Source of the DNA: Candidatus Geothermocultor quzhuomuensis
GTDB lineage: Bacteria; Actinomycetota; Aquicultoria; Geothermocultorales; Geothermocultoraceae
Direction of reading: 5' to 3'
Assembly: GCA_015711795.1 (NCBI GenBank)
Contig: JACVJC010000008.1
Location: 1-64,000 of the forward strand
Length of the DNA: 64,000 nt
Part shown: one piece after another, positions 42,193 through 52,162 of the stretch
Numbering within the stretch: the stretch's first letter is position 1
How the letters are laid out: each line of letters begins with the position of its first letter
The notes under the pieces: model-generated
What the model was told of the DNA's origin: nothing
What the model saw: the letters and a program-made list of their open reading frames with translations, nothing else
Database searches by the model: none
Made by a program: the position numbers and the translations under genes

Positions 42193-42455
42193 ACGTTTCC
42201 TTCTTTACTCCCTGCTCTATTATTATTATTATTTTTAAAGTTTTTAAGGAAACTTTGTAAAGTAATTGCTATTAAGCCTACCACATAGACAACCGCTGGT
42301 CTAGAGAACGACTGAAGACTTGAAAGCAGTAGACTGAAGTAAGTATAAGCTTTGAAATCAACATAAGAACTGAAGATGCAAGAATTTAGGTTTGGAGCTA
42401 GAAACTTCCTTAAATTCTAAGCCAATTTTTTAATTCTCCAAGTTTCAGTCCTTTT

Positions 42456-43409
42456 TTAGAGGGCGATGTTGATAAAGAAACCAATTATGCTGGCAGTGAG
42501 CCAGCAGATAAAGAGGTATTGAAACATTGCTTTTTTTCCAAGCCATTTACCCAGAAGGCTAACAGCAGGAAGGTTGAGGGTTGGAGCCGCGTTCATAAAG
42601 GCAAGAACACTTCCCAGACTTGCTCCTTTAGCTAAAAGAGCTTTAGCCAAGGGAACATCTGCCCCAGCACAAAGATAAAAAGGAAGACCAATAGCACTGG
42701 CAAAGAAAGAGCTGTAGGGGTGATTGGCACCTAAAAGGATTTCGATAATGCTTTTATGGACGATTGCACTGATTAGAGCAGCAGCTAACAGACTGCCCAA
42801 AAGCCAGGGAGAAAATTCTTTAAGTTGAGCTAGAAAATCTCTTGCTACCTCTTTCCAGCGGGTTGGAGAAAAGAAATGCTCTTCTTGACGGTGTTCGCAA
42901 AGTTCACAGCAAAGAGCACCTTCAGAACCATGATTGTTTTTTTTGGGGCTTATCCCTTTAAGGGCTTTCCTTGTAAAAGAGAGACCAGCAGTATAAGCCA
43001 CACCAATACCAAAAACCCATGCTGTTATGAGGCGCAAAAGAGTTATTTTCCAGCCAAGGATGAGAGTGGTAAGGAGAGCTGGAATACTCGAGGCGACACC
43101 AGCAGTTAAAAAAGCAAGAAGAGGAACCCAGTGGGCATTTTTTCTCCGAAGCGAGGAAGCTAGAGGAATCATTCCACATGTGCAAAGAGGAATAATAGCA
43201 CCAACAAAACTGGAAGCCAGGACAACTAAGATATTTTTGCTTGAGACAAATCTTTCAACAAAGCGGATTGTAAGAAATTCCTCAAGAATTGCTGCGATTA
43301 AAATTGCAAGAATGAATATGGGAATAATTTCCAGTATGTAATCACCAAATATCCTTATAATTTTAATTAGTAAATCACTCAATTCACTACCCCCATAACT
43401 AACAACCAT
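42456..43409 (-). CDS. ArsP/SO_0444-type permease (putative metal/metalloid efflux)
   Basis: SSFVGAIIPLCTCGMIPLASSLRRKNAHWVPLLAFLTAGVASSIPALLTTLILG; CAGADVPLAKALLAKG. Confidence 0.82.
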   Translation of the reverse strand: MVVSYGGSELSDLLIKIIRIFGDYILEIIPIFILAILIAAILEEFLTIRFVERFVSSKNILVVLASSFVGAIIPLCTCGMIPLASSLRRKNAHWVPLLAFLTAGVASSIPALLTTLILGWKITLLRLITAWVFGIGVAYTAGLSFTRKALKGISPKKNNHGSEGALCCELCEHRQEEHFFSPTRWKEVARDFLAQLKEFSPWLLGSLLAAALISAIVHKSIIEILLGANHPYSSFFASAIGLPFYLCAGADVPLAKALLAKGASLGSVLAFMNAAPTLNLPAVSLLGKWLGKKAMFQYLFICWLTASIIGFFINIAL

Positions 43410-43410
43410 T

Positions 43411-44016
43411 CTATTTCTCCCTAATGTGCTCCAGCCCATGCTTAAAAAGCTTTTCAATATGTTTATCGTCAAGGGAGTAATAAACCATTTTTCCATCTTT
43501 TCGGTGTTTAACTAGCCTTTTCCCCCTTAAAATACGAAGCTGATGGGAAGTAGCCGAGGGACTTATCCCTAAAATGTTTGAGATATCACAAACACACAAT
43601 TCACCTTTAGAAAGCACCCAGATAATTTTTACTCTTGTCATATCACCGAGAATCTTAAAAGTTTCGGAGAGGCTCTCCGCATCTACTTCAGAAAGCATTT
43701 TCCTCTTTACCTTCTCGACCTTCTTCTCATCAACATAGAAGACTTGGCAGAGATCTTCTGTCAAATTTTTGTTTTTCAAAGCAATCACCTTCAATGAAAA
43801 ATTGTTCATATGTTCAATTATAAAATTAAATTCCTCTTTGTCAACTATCCCATTCTCACTTTCGCGCGAAATTAAGAATGGAGAAATTAAGAATGAAAGC
43901 AGGCGTACTATCTGAAGCCTTAGTAGGTAAAGGTTGTTTAAAGGGAAATCAAATTTTAAAAAGGAAAAAATTTTAAAAACTCTTGACAAGAAAAAATTAT
44001 CTTGATATTGTATCAT
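43411..44016 (-). CDS. ArsR/SmtB-family metalloregulator (true start probably internal)
   Basis: LGDMTRVKIIWVLSKGELCVCDISNILGISPSATSHQLRILRGKRLVKHRKDGKMVYYSL. Confidence 0.85.
   Translation of the reverse strand: MIQYQDNFFLSRVFKIFSFLKFDFPLNNLYLLRLQIVRLLSFLISPFLISRESENGIVDKEEFNFIIEHMNNFSLKVIALKNKNLTEDLCQVFYVDEKKVEKVKRKMLSEVDAESLSETFKILGDMTRVKIIWVLSKGELCVCDISNILGISPSATSHQLRILRGKRLVKHRKDGKMVYYSLDDKHIEKLFKHGLEHIREK
43983..44011 (+). promoter_or_regulatory. Sigma70-like promoter TTGACA-N17-TATTGT upstream of sulfite reductase
   Basis: Consensus -35 and near-consensus -10 with ideal spacing in divergent intergenic region. Confidence 0.6.
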
Positions 44017-44050
44017 TATTCCGATAGGAAAAGTAGAAAAGGAGAGAATT

Positions 44051-44953
44051 TTGAAGAATAGTAAGCAAGAACCTCCAGTTGATTTAGCTTCTTTTAAAGC
44101 GGGTGGCTTAATCCCTCAACGCCAGTCTAACTTGTTTTCTGTCCGCTTAAAGATACTTTTAGGGAACATAACTGCTGATCAAATGAGAAAGGTAGCAGAA
44201 ATTTCCCGAGAATATGGTCAAGGTTATGTTCATTTGACGATGAGGCAAGGAATTGAGATCCCCCATATTCAACTGGAAGAGCTTGATGAGGTGATTACAA
44301 AACTTGGTGAAGTTGGGATTGAGCTTGGAGCTTGTGGACATCGAATTCGGGTAATCACTTCTTGCCAAGGAAATCGACTTTGCCCCCATGGCTTAGGCGA
44401 TACCCAATCTCTTGCTTTAAAGCTTGATGAACAATTTTACGGACGAAGTGGACTGCCTCATAAATTCAAAATTGGAGTCACTGGTTGCCCAAATTCTTGT
44501 ATCAAGCCTCAAGAAAATGATGTGGGTTTCATTGGAGTAGCTGAGCCAGTTTTTAGAGAAGACGAAGGGGAGGAGTGCATTAGCTGCGGACTTTGCGCTG
44601 ATATTTGCCCTCTCAATGCCATTGAACTAGTTAATGGGAAACCAGTCATTGACTACAACCGCTGCTCGCATGATGGAAAGTGCGCTGCTGTTTGTCCAAC
44701 CAATTCGATAAAACTAGGGCGTCAGGGCTGGGATGTTTATGTTGGAGGCAAGTGGGGACGAAAACCACAGCTAGGGAAGCTCTTTGCTGAGTTTATTTCT
44801 GATGAGGAAGCTCTCAAACTGGTTGAGAAAATTCTTCGCGCATATCTTCGGCTAGCTGAGAAGAAGGAGCGTCTTGGAGACTTAATTAATCGACTAGGAT
44901 TAGAAAAGTTTAAGGAAGAGGCAAGGGGGGAGACTGCTGAGATATCAACTTGA
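44051..44953 (+). CDS. Small siroheme sulfite reductase with ferredoxin insert
   Basis: SCQGNRLCPHG and GCPNSC siroheme-[4Fe4S] motifs; CISCGLCADICP and CSHDGKCAAVCP ferredoxin clusters. Confidence 0.85.
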   Translation: MKNSKQEPPVDLASFKAGGLIPQRQSNLFSVRLKILLGNITADQMRKVAEISREYGQGYVHLTMRQGIEIPHIQLEELDEVITKLGEVGIELGACGHRIRVITSCQGNRLCPHGLGDTQSLALKLDEQFYGRSGLPHKFKIGVTGCPNSCIKPQENDVGFIGVAEPVFREDEGEECISCGLCADICPLNAIELVNGKPVIDYNRCSHDGKCAAVCPTNSIKLGRQGWDVYVGGKWGRKPQLGKLFAEFISDEEALKLVEKILRAYLRLAEKKERLGDLINRLGLEKFKEEARGETAEIST

Positions 44954-44954
44954 T

Positions 44955-45158
44955 TTGCGTGGTGTCATTTGCCCAATTAACTTTGTTAAAGCCAAGCTCA
45001 AGCTAGAAGAACTTAAATCAGGTGAGATTTTGGAGCTTTTCTTAGATGAAGGAGAACCAGTTGAAAATGTTCCACGGAGCGCTCGAGAGGAGGGACATAA
45101 AATTCTCCAGGTTGAGCGGGAGGAAAACTACTATCGTGTAGTCATTGAGAAAGCCTAA
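44955..45158 (+). CDS. TusA-family sulfur-transfer protein
   Basis: LRGVICPINFVKAKLKLEELKSGEILELFLDEGEPVENVPRSAREEGHKIL. Confidence 0.85.
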   Translation: MRGVICPINFVKAKLKLEELKSGEILELFLDEGEPVENVPRSAREEGHKILQVEREENYYRVVIEKA

Positions 45159-45165
45159 AAGGCAT

Positions 45166-45189
45166 TCTCACTTTCTTGAGAAAGTGAGA
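45166..45189. repeat. Inverted repeat TCTCACTTTCT-tg-AGAAAGTGAGA upstream of cysH
   Basis: Perfect 11-bp arms; same arm sequence as at 52112-52148. Confidence 0.85.
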
Positions 45190-45215
45190 GAGGGATGATG
45201 AACTAGAGGAAAGAG

Positions 45216-45938
45216 ATGAATCAAAAATTTGAAGGAAAAGAATTGAAAAAAATAATTAGCGAGCTGGAAGGAAAGAGTGCTCGGGAAATTTTGGAGTGGG
45301 CTCATGAAGCCTTTGCCGACAAGGTTGCCTTAGCCTCAAGCTTTGGGGCTGAAGACATAGTCTTAATTGATTTGTTGGCAAGGATTGATCCTCATGTTCG
45401 GATTTTCACCCTTGACACGGGAAGGCTTCCCCAAGAAACCTACAAGGTAATGGAGGAAATTCGGGAGAAATATGGGGTGAAAATCGAAATATATTTTCCA
45501 GATGCAAAATTGGTTGAAGAGATGGTCAATGCTTACGGACCTAATCTTTTTTATAAGGGTGTTGAGTTAAGAAAACTCTGTTGCCAAGTGAGGAAAGTTG
45601 AGCCTTTAAAGCGAGCCCTCAAGGGATTGTCAGCCTGGATTTGTGGATTGAGACGTGAGCAATCATTGACGAGGGAAAAGATAAAAGAGATTGAGATTGA
45701 TGAAGTTCATGACTCCATTATTAAAATTAATCCTCTAGCCCATTGGACTGAAGGAATGGTTTGGAATTACATCAAAGCCTGTAATCTTCCTTATAACAAA
45801 CTTCATGACAAAGGTTATCCAAGCATTGGATGTGCCCCTTGCACTAGAGCAATCAAACCAGGTGAGGACATTAGAGCTGGTCGCTGGTGGTGGGAAAAAC
45901 CAGAGCAAAAGGAGTGCGGGCTTCATGCAAAGGAGTGA
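45216..45938 (+). CDS. cysH: APS-type adenylyl-sulfate reductase (CysH family)
   Basis: [30 protein letters not shown]...CAPC cysteine pairs, ECGLH tail. Confidence 0.93.
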   Translation: MNQKFEGKELKKIISELEGKSAREILEWAHEAFADKVALASSFGAEDIVLIDLLARIDPHVRIFTLDTGRLPQETYKVMEEIREKYGVKIEIYFPDAKLVEEMVNAYGPNLFYKGVELRKLCCQVRKVEPLKRALKGLSAWICGLRREQSLTREKIKEIEIDEVHDSIIKINPLAHWTEGMVWNYIKACNLPYNKLHDKGYPSIGCAPCTRAIKPGEDIRAGRWWWEKPEQKECGLHAKE

Positions 45939-45943
45939 AAGAG

Positions 45944-47125
45944 ATGAGAGAAACTATTAAGCCTCACGGGGGAAGATTAATTAATCGGGAAGTTCAGGGG
46001 AACGAAAAGCTTACTTTGAAAGAAAAAGCTCAAGAGTTCAAAAAGCTCAAATTGTGCAAGAGAGAACTTGCTGATTTAGAAATGATTGCCATTGGGGCTT
46101 ACAGTCCCTTAGAAGGTTTTATGGGTAAAGCAGACTATCAAAAAGTCCTTAGGGAAAAAAGGCTTGTGAATGGTTTACCTTGGACAATTCCGATTATCCT
46201 TTCAGTTTCGGAGGAGAAGGCGGAAGAGTTAAGTGAGGGCGAGAATATTGCTCTCTTAGACAGTCAAGAAGAAATAGTGGGAATTTTACATTTAGAGGAG
46301 AAATATCAGGTTTCAATAGAAGAAGAATTAATTGAGGTTTTCAGGACGGTTGATTATAAGCATCCTGGAGTTAAAAGTGTTTATCAGAGAGGTAGTATTT
46401 ACCTTGGGGGGAAGATAAGTTTTCTTAAACGGCAATTTGACCCTCTCTTTACCCATTATAGGCTAGACCCTCATGAGACAAGAAAAATCTTTAAGGAAAG
46501 AGGCTGGAAAACGGTAGTTGGCTTTCAAACAAGAAATCCGATTCATCGAGCTCATGAGTATATTCAAAAGTCTGCCTTGGAGATAGTCGATGGTCTCTTT
46601 ATCCAACCTTTGGTGGGTGAAACAAAGGAAGATGACATTCCAGCCGAGGTCAGGATGAAGTGCTATCAAGTCTTAATTGAAAATTATTATCCTAAGGAGC
46701 GAGTTGTTCTTGGAGTTTTACCAACCGCTATGAGATATGCTGGACCCCGAGAAGCTGTTTTTCATGCATTAGTTAGGAAAAATTATGGTTGTACTCATTT
46801 TATTGTGGGCAGAGACCATGCCGGAGTTGGACACTATTATGGTCCTTTTGATGCTCACTATATTTTTGAAGAGTTTAAACCCGAAGAGCTAGGGATAACA
46901 CCACTCTTCTTTGATAACGCCTTTTATTGTCGGCGCTGTGGAAACATGACAACCTCTAAGACCTGCCCTCATCATGAAGAAGACCACCTCTTGCTTTCAG
47001 GGACAAAGGTCAGGGAGTTGCTTCAAAAAGGGGAGATGCTTCCCCCTGAGTTTACCAGGCCAGAGGTGGCTGAAGTTTTGAGAGCGTGGGCAAATTCAAA
47101 AACCAAGACGGGAGTGTCAGTATGA
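45944..47125 (+). CDS. sat: Sulfate adenylyltransferase
   Basis: [50 protein letters not shown]. Confidence 0.96.
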   Translation: MRETIKPHGGRLINREVQGNEKLTLKEKAQEFKKLKLCKRELADLEMIAIGAYSPLEGFMGKADYQKVLREKRLVNGLPWTIPIILSVSEEKAEELSEGENIALLDSQEEIVGILHLEEKYQVSIEEELIEVFRTVDYKHPGVKSVYQRGSIYLGGKISFLKRQFDPLFTHYRLDPHETRKIFKERGWKTVVGFQTRNPIHRAHEYIQKSALEIVDGLFIQPLVGETKEDDIPAEVRMKCYQVLIENYYPKERVVLGVLPTAMRYAGPREAVFHALVRKNYGCTHFIVGRDHAGVGHYYGPFDAHYIFEEFKPEELGITPLFFDNAFYCRRCGNMTTSKTCPHHEEDHLLLSGTKVRELLQKGEMLPPEFTRPEVAEVLRAWANSKTKTGVSV

Positions 47126-47883
47126 TTTCTTTTTTTGAAGGAGGGATTGCTCTTCTAGCTTTTCTATGTGAATATATGGACGCTGCCTTAGGGATGGGCT
47201 ATGGAACAACTTTAACACCTTTACTGCTTATTTTGGGTTTTAAGCCCTTGGAGGTTGTCCCAGCCGTTTTACTTTCTCAATTTGTTACCAGCCTTTTAGC
47301 CGGTTTTTTTCACCATTGGTTTGGTAATGTCAATTTTGGGCGTGGTTCTTTGCACCTAAAAGTAGCAATTATCCTAGCTCTTTGTGGAATTACTGGTTCT
47401 TTAGCAGCAAGCTTTATTGCCATCAATCTTTCTGATGTTGTCCTCAAGACTTATATTGGACTACTCGTTTTCTCAATTGGAGTTTTTATATTAGTCAATT
47501 TTAACAAAAACTATGCTTTTTCTTGGGCGAAGATTAGTGGGTTAGGTTTTTTAGCTGCTTTTAACAAAGGGATAAGCGGAGGTGGTTACGGTCCTGTTGT
47601 TACAGGGGGACAAATCCTTTCAGGAGTTGAAGGGAAAAATGCAGTTGGAATTACCTCACTGGCTGAAGGGCTTACCTGCGTCGTTGCTTTTTCACTTTAT
47701 TTCTTCACAGGGAGCATTGCTAATTGGAAGCTGACCCCCTTCGTTTTAATTGGGGCTCTCCTTTCAGTTCCATTTGCAGCGGCTACTGTCAAGAAATTAA
47801 ACAGTAAAACACTTCGGAAAGCTATTGGAGTTTTGACCATAATTTTAGGCGTGGCAACGCTTTTTAAGGTGAGTTTCAGTTAG
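47122..47883 (+). CDS. TauE/SafE family membrane transporter (putative sulfur oxyanion transport)
   Basis: Multi-[25 protein letters not shown]; overlaps sat stop. Confidence 0.85.
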   Translation: MISFFEGGIALLAFLCEYMDAALGMGYGTTLTPLLLILGFKPLEVVPAVLLSQFVTSLLAGFFHHWFGNVNFGRGSLHLKVAIILALCGITGSLAASFIAINLSDVVLKTYIGLLVFSIGVFILVNFNKNYAFSWAKISGLGFLAAFNKGISGGGYGPVVTGGQILSGVEGKNAVGITSLAEGLTCVVAFSLYFFTGSIANWKLTPFVLIGALLSVPFAAATVKKLNSKTLRKAIGVLTIILGVATLFKVSFS

Positions 47884-47884
47884 G

Positions 47885-48313
47885 GTGGTGAGTTTGATAA
47901 CCTTAGGGTTTCCTTATTTTGAAGAAGTAATCGAGCATTCAAAAAGGGAATATCCTAATGAAGCCTGTGGGATTTTAGCTGGTAAAAATGGACAGGTTAA
48001 AAAGGTCTACCCGATGACAAATATTGAGAAGAGTCCATTGACTTATTTGGCTGACCCAAGAGAACAGTTTAAGGTGATTAAGGAAATGAGGAAATTAGGT
48101 CTGGAACTGGTTGGGATTTACCATTCTCATCCGGAGAGCGAGCCTTACCCTTCAAAACGCGATTTAGAAATGGCTTTTTATCCAGAGGCAATTTATTTAA
48201 TTATCTCTTTAAAAGATATTAAAAAGCCTAAGGTTAAAGCATTTCGTATTAAGGACAGCCAATTTGAAGAAGTCAAAATTAAAGTCAATAAGGAGGTAAA
48301 AAATGGCTATTAA
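47885..48313 (+). CDS. JAMM/M67 metalloprotease (Mec+-like)
   Basis: NEACGIL and [14 protein letters not shown] (HxHx7Sx2D). Confidence 0.9.
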   Translation: MVSLITLGFPYFEEVIEHSKREYPNEACGILAGKNGQVKKVYPMTNIEKSPLTYLADPREQFKVIKEMRKLGLELVGIYHSHPESEPYPSKRDLEMAFYPEAIYLIISLKDIKKPKVKAFRIKDSQFEEVKIKVNKEVKNGY

Positions 48314-49454
48314 GGTAACGATTAATGGGAAAGAAGAGAAGGTTCAAGAAGGCATAACCGTTGCCAAAATTTTAGAAGAAAGAAAGATTCGCCCTGAGGT
48401 TGTAGCAGTTGAGCTAAATGGAGTTATTGTCAGGCGAGAAGAATACCTCTCTCTTTCAGTAGCAGAAGGGGATGTTCTGGAGATTGTTTACCATATGGGT
48501 GGAGGGGTTTCCTTGGCTCAAAGCGTGGTTCAGGCTAGGAGAGTAGCCAAAGATGTGCTGGAGTTAATTGGTTCAACTCCCTTAGTGAGACTAAATCGGA
48601 TAGTTAACAAGGTGAGTGCAGAGATTTATGCTAAGCTTGAGTCCTTTAATCCAGGCGGGAGCGTCAAGGATAGAATTTCTCTTAGTATGATTGAAGATGC
48701 TGAGAAAAAAGGGCTTCTTGCTCCTGGTGCGGTCATCGTTGAGCCAACTTCAGGAAATACTGGAATAGGATTGGCAATGGTGGCGGCTGTTAAGGGTTAC
48801 CATCTTATTTTAACTATGCCTGAGTCGATGAGTCTTGAGAGAAGATACATTCTTCAGTCTTATGGAGCTGAAATTGTTTTAACCCCAGCTATTGAGGGAA
48901 TGGAAGGAGCTATTAGAAAAGCAGAAGAAATTGTAGCCGAAACGCCAGGGGCTTTCATGCCTCAGCAGTTTAGAAATCCGTCTAATCCTGAAATTCACCG
49001 CCGAACTACGGCTGAGGAAATTTGGGAATCAACCAATGGAGACCTTGATGCCTTTGTGGCTGGCATTGGAACCGGCGGAACAATTACAGGTGTGGGTGAG
49101 GTAATTAAAAAGAGAAAACCCGAAATAAAAGTGGTAGCAGTTGAACCAGCTAGCTCAGCTGTTCTTTCAGGTGAGAAGGCAGGCCCCCATCGAATTCAAG
49201 GGATTGGAGCAGGCTTTATTCCTGAAGTGCTAAACCTAGAAGTGATTGATGAGATTGTAAAAGTAAAGGACGAAGAGGCATTTGAAATGTCAAAGAGGTT
49301 GGCTAGGGAGGAAGGTCTTTTGGTTGGGATATCATCAGGAGCAGCTGCTTTTGCTGCTCTAAAGGTGGCAAAGGAGCTGGGAAGGGGGAAATTAGTTGTG
49401 GTTATTTTTCCTGACACCGGCGAAAGATATTTCAGTTTAGAACAGTATTTTTAA
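48303..49454 (+). CDS. ThiS-like sulfur-carrier domain fused to PLP-dependent cysteine synthase
   Basis: N-terminal 65 aa [41 protein letters not shown]...YHMGGG then [35 protein letters not shown]. Confidence 0.92.
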   Translation: MAIKVTINGKEEKVQEGITVAKILEERKIRPEVVAVELNGVIVRREEYLSLSVAEGDVLEIVYHMGGGVSLAQSVVQARRVAKDVLELIGSTPLVRLNRIVNKVSAEIYAKLESFNPGGSVKDRISLSMIEDAEKKGLLAPGAVIVEPTSGNTGIGLAMVAAVKGYHLILTMPESMSLERRYILQSYGAEIVLTPAIEGMEGAIRKAEEIVAETPGAFMPQQFRNPSNPEIHRRTTAEEIWESTNGDLDAFVAGIGTGGTITGVGEVIKKRKPEIKVVAVEPASSAVLSGEKAGPHRIQGIGAGFIPEVLNLEVIDEIVKVKDEEAFEMSKRLAREEGLLVGISSGAAAFAALKVAKELGRGKLVVVIFPDTGERYFSLEQYF

Positions 49455-49489
49455 TTGGTTGGGAATTTTTAAGGGAGGAAGTGAATTAA

Positions 49490-50737
49490 TTGAATGTATT
49501 TGTTAAAGGACTAAGATGCCGAGAGTGTGGACGAACCTACCCCAAAGAGCCCCTTTTTGTTTGTGAGTATTGCTTTGGTTCTTTAGAGGTCAGTTATGAT
49601 TACCAAGGCATCAGGCAAGTTTTAAACAAAAAGGTAATTTCAGAAAGACCTGCCAATCTTTGGAGGTACAAAGAGCTCCTTCCTTTGGAGGGAGAACCGA
49701 CCGACGGGCTTGATTCTGGTTTTACCCCACTCATCAAGGCAGAAAAGTTGGGTCAGGCTTTGGGGGTGGAAAAACTCTATATTAAGGATGATTCAGTTAA
49801 CTATCCCACTTTGTCGTTTAAAGATAGAGTGGTAGCAGTGGCTCTCTCTAAAGCTAAGGAGTTTGGCTTTAAAACAGTTGCCTGTGCTTCAACAGGTAAT
49901 TTAGCAAATTCACTGGCCGCTCAAGCAGCTAAGGCTAATTTAAAAAGCTTCATCTTTATCCCTGCCAATCTTGAACTCTCTAAAGTGATTGGGACTCTCA
50001 TTTATGGAGCTAATTTGGTTGCTGTTGAGGGTAATTATGATGAAGTTAATCGTCTCTGTGGGGAAATTGCTGCCAGTTACAACTGGGCATTTGTTAACAT
50101 AAATATTCGCCCTTATTATGCTGAAGGCTCTAAAACCTTTGCTTTTGAGATTGCCGAGCAGCTTGGTTGGGAAGCACCAGAACACATTATAGTCCCAGTG
50201 GCTGGCGGTTCCCTTATTTCCAAAATTTGGAAAGGGTTAAAGGAGTTTAAAGAATTGGGATTAATTAAAGATTTAAAAACAAAAGTTCACGCAGCACAGG
50301 CTCGAGGGTGCAGTCCTGTAGTGACGGCTATAAAGGAAAACAGCGACATTATTAAGCCAGTTAAGCCAGATACTATTGTTAAGTCTTTAGCCATTGGCAA
50401 TCCTGCTGATGGTTACTATGCAGTTCAAGCTGTTTGGGAAAGTGGTGGCTATGGGGAAGTGGCAACCGATGATGAGGTTATTGAAGGGATTAAGTTGCTT
50501 GCTGAGACAGAAGGAATCTTTACTGAAACAGCTGGAGGGGTGACCATTGCTGTTACTCAAAAGTTACTTAAGCAAGGGAAAATCAAGAAGAACGATTCTA
50601 TTGTTATCTCTATCACTGGTAATGGGCTCAAGACTCAAGAAGTAATCGCTCAAGAGTTGAAAAAGCCCGTTAAAATTAAACCTAACCTTTCTTCTTTTGA
50701 AGAGACAATGGGTTTAGTAAAAGCAAAGTCTATTTAA
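49490..50737 (+). CDS. Threonine synthase-like PLP enzyme
   Basis: GLRCRECGRTYP zinc-ribbon-like start, PTLSFKDRVV, ASTGNLANSLAAQAAKA. Confidence 0.85.
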   Translation: MNVFVKGLRCRECGRTYPKEPLFVCEYCFGSLEVSYDYQGIRQVLNKKVISERPANLWRYKELLPLEGEPTDGLDSGFTPLIKAEKLGQALGVEKLYIKDDSVNYPTLSFKDRVVAVALSKAKEFGFKTVACASTGNLANSLAAQAAKANLKSFIFIPANLELSKVIGTLIYGANLVAVEGNYDEVNRLCGEIAASYNWAFVNINIRPYYAEGSKTFAFEIAEQLGWEAPEHIIVPVAGGSLISKIWKGLKEFKELGLIKDLKTKVHAAQARGCSPVVTAIKENSDIIKPVKPDTIVKSLAIGNPADGYYAVQAVWESGGYGEVATDDEVIEGIKLLAETEGIFTETAGGVTIAVTQKLLKQGKIKKNDSIVISITGNGLKTQEVIAQELKKPVKIKPNLSSFEETMGLVKAKSI

Positions 50738-50752
50738 GCCAAGGAGGAAGAA

Positions 50753-51037
50753 ATGGTTAAAGTAAGAATACCTTCGCCCTTACAGAAATTGACTGATAAT
50801 CAAGTTCTAGTAACTGGTAAAGGAGGAACTATCAAGGAACTTATTGATGACCTAGAGAGGCAGTTTCCTGGAATTAAAGGGAGAATTTGTGATGAAGATG
50901 GTCATATAAGGAGATTTGTTAATATCTATATCAATGAGGAGGATATTAGATTTTTAAATGGCGAGGAGACAGCGATAAAAAGTGGGGATGAAATTTCTAT
51001 CATTCCCGCTATTGCTGGCGGTGAAACTGATGTTTGA
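50753..51037 (+). CDS. MoaD/ThiS-family sulfur carrier (CysO-like) with C-terminal extension GG-ETDV
   Basis: VRIPSPLQKLTDNQVLVTGKGGTIKELIDDLERQFPG...IIPAIAGGETDV. Confidence 0.9.
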   Translation: MVKVRIPSPLQKLTDNQVLVTGKGGTIKELIDDLERQFPGIKGRICDEDGHIRRFVNIYINEEDIRFLNGEETAIKSGDEISIIPAIAGGETDV

Positions 51038-51842
51038 TTTTAAGGAAGACCAAATTGAAAGATATAGCCGACAAATAATCTTACCTCAAATTGGTGGAAT
51101 GGGGCAAAAGAAAATCTCGGAAGCTAAAGTCCTCATTGTGGGAGCTGGTGGTTTAGGCTCCCCTTTAGCCCTTTATTTAGCTGCAGCTGGGGTTGGGAAA
51201 ATCGGGTTAGTTGACAGTGATAAAGTTGAACTTAACAATTTACAAAGGCAAATTCTTCATACTACGATTGACGTTGGCAAACCCAAAGTTATTTCAGGTC
51301 AGGAGAAGATTGAAGCTTTAAACCCTGAAGTTAAGGTAGTAACGATTAAGAAAAGGCTGACATCGGAAAATGCCCTTAATATCCTTGAAGATTACGATTT
51401 AGTTGTTGACGGAAGTGATAATTTTCCGACCCGCTATTTAATGAATGATGCTTGTCTTTTCCAAAAAAAACCTCTTTTTCATGCTGGCATTCTTCGCTTT
51501 GAAGGTCAAGTTATGACTATCCTCCCCCATCAAGGACCTTGTTATCGCTGCTTGTTTCCTGAGCCTCCACCACCAGGCCTCATCCCCAGTTGTCAGGAGG
51601 CAGGCATTTTGGGCTCGGTAGCGGGAGTGATTGGGACAATTCAGGCAACGGAGGTTTTAAAATTTATCCTAGGCATAGGTGATTTGCTCGTTGGGCGACT
51701 TTTAGTCTTTAGCGCTTTAGAGATGAGATTTCATCTTGTTAAAGTACCTAAGAATCCTCACTGCTCTCTTTGTGGAGAAAACCCAACTCTTAATGAATTA
51801 ATTGATTATGAAGAGTTTTGCTTACTCAGGAGGCAGAGATGA
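51030..51842 (+). CDS. MoeB/ThiF-family adenylyltransferase (E1-like)
   Basis: RYSRQIILPQIGGMGQKKISEAKVLIVGAGGLGSPLALYLAAAGVG; zinc CxxC pairs CYRC and CSLC. Confidence 0.93.
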   Translation: MFDFKEDQIERYSRQIILPQIGGMGQKKISEAKVLIVGAGGLGSPLALYLAAAGVGKIGLVDSDKVELNNLQRQILHTTIDVGKPKVISGQEKIEALNPEVKVVTIKKRLTSENALNILEDYDLVVDGSDNFPTRYLMNDACLFQKKPLFHAGILRFEGQVMTILPHQGPCYRCLFPEPPPPGLIPSCQEAGILGSVAGVIGTIQATEVLKFILGIGDLLVGRLLVFSALEMRFHLVKVPKNPHCSLCGENPTLNELIDYEEFCLLRRQR

Positions 51843-52078
51843 CTAAAAAATGGGTTAAGCTAACTTTTCCTCAAGAACTAATTAAAGAGCCAGTAATTTA
51901 CAGGATGGCTCGACAGTTTGATATTATCCCAAACATTAGGCGAGCAAAAGTAACCGAGACGGCGGGCGAGGTTGTTCTTGAGCTTGAGGGTGATGAGGAA
52001 AACCTTCAAGAAGGAATTGATTACTTAGTTAAGCTGGGCATTCAAGTTGAACCTGTTGTTGGTGACATTATTGAATAA
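51839..52078 (+). CDS. NIL-domain protein
   Basis: WVKLTFPQELIKEPVIYRMARQFDIIPNIRRAKVTETAGEVVLELEG. Confidence 0.85.
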   Translation: MTKKWVKLTFPQELIKEPVIYRMARQFDIIPNIRRAKVTETAGEVVLELEGDEENLQEGIDYLVKLGIQVEPVVGDIIE

Positions 52079-52111
52079 TCTTGAAATTTGGTTAAAAAGG
52101 TTGAGTTGTTA

Positions 52112-52148
52112 TTCTCACTTTCTTAATATATATATAAGAAAGTGAGAA
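52112..52148. repeat. Long inverted repeat TTCTCACTTTCTTA...TAAGAAAGTGAGAA upstream of larE-like gene
   Basis: 14-bp perfect arms flanking self-complementary atatatata. Confidence 0.9.
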
Positions 52149-52162
52149 AATAAGGAGATAAA

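Noticed and set aside
42217-42240. TAT/ATT trinucleotide run
   Set aside because: Low-complexity AT-rich intergenic sequence, no supported function
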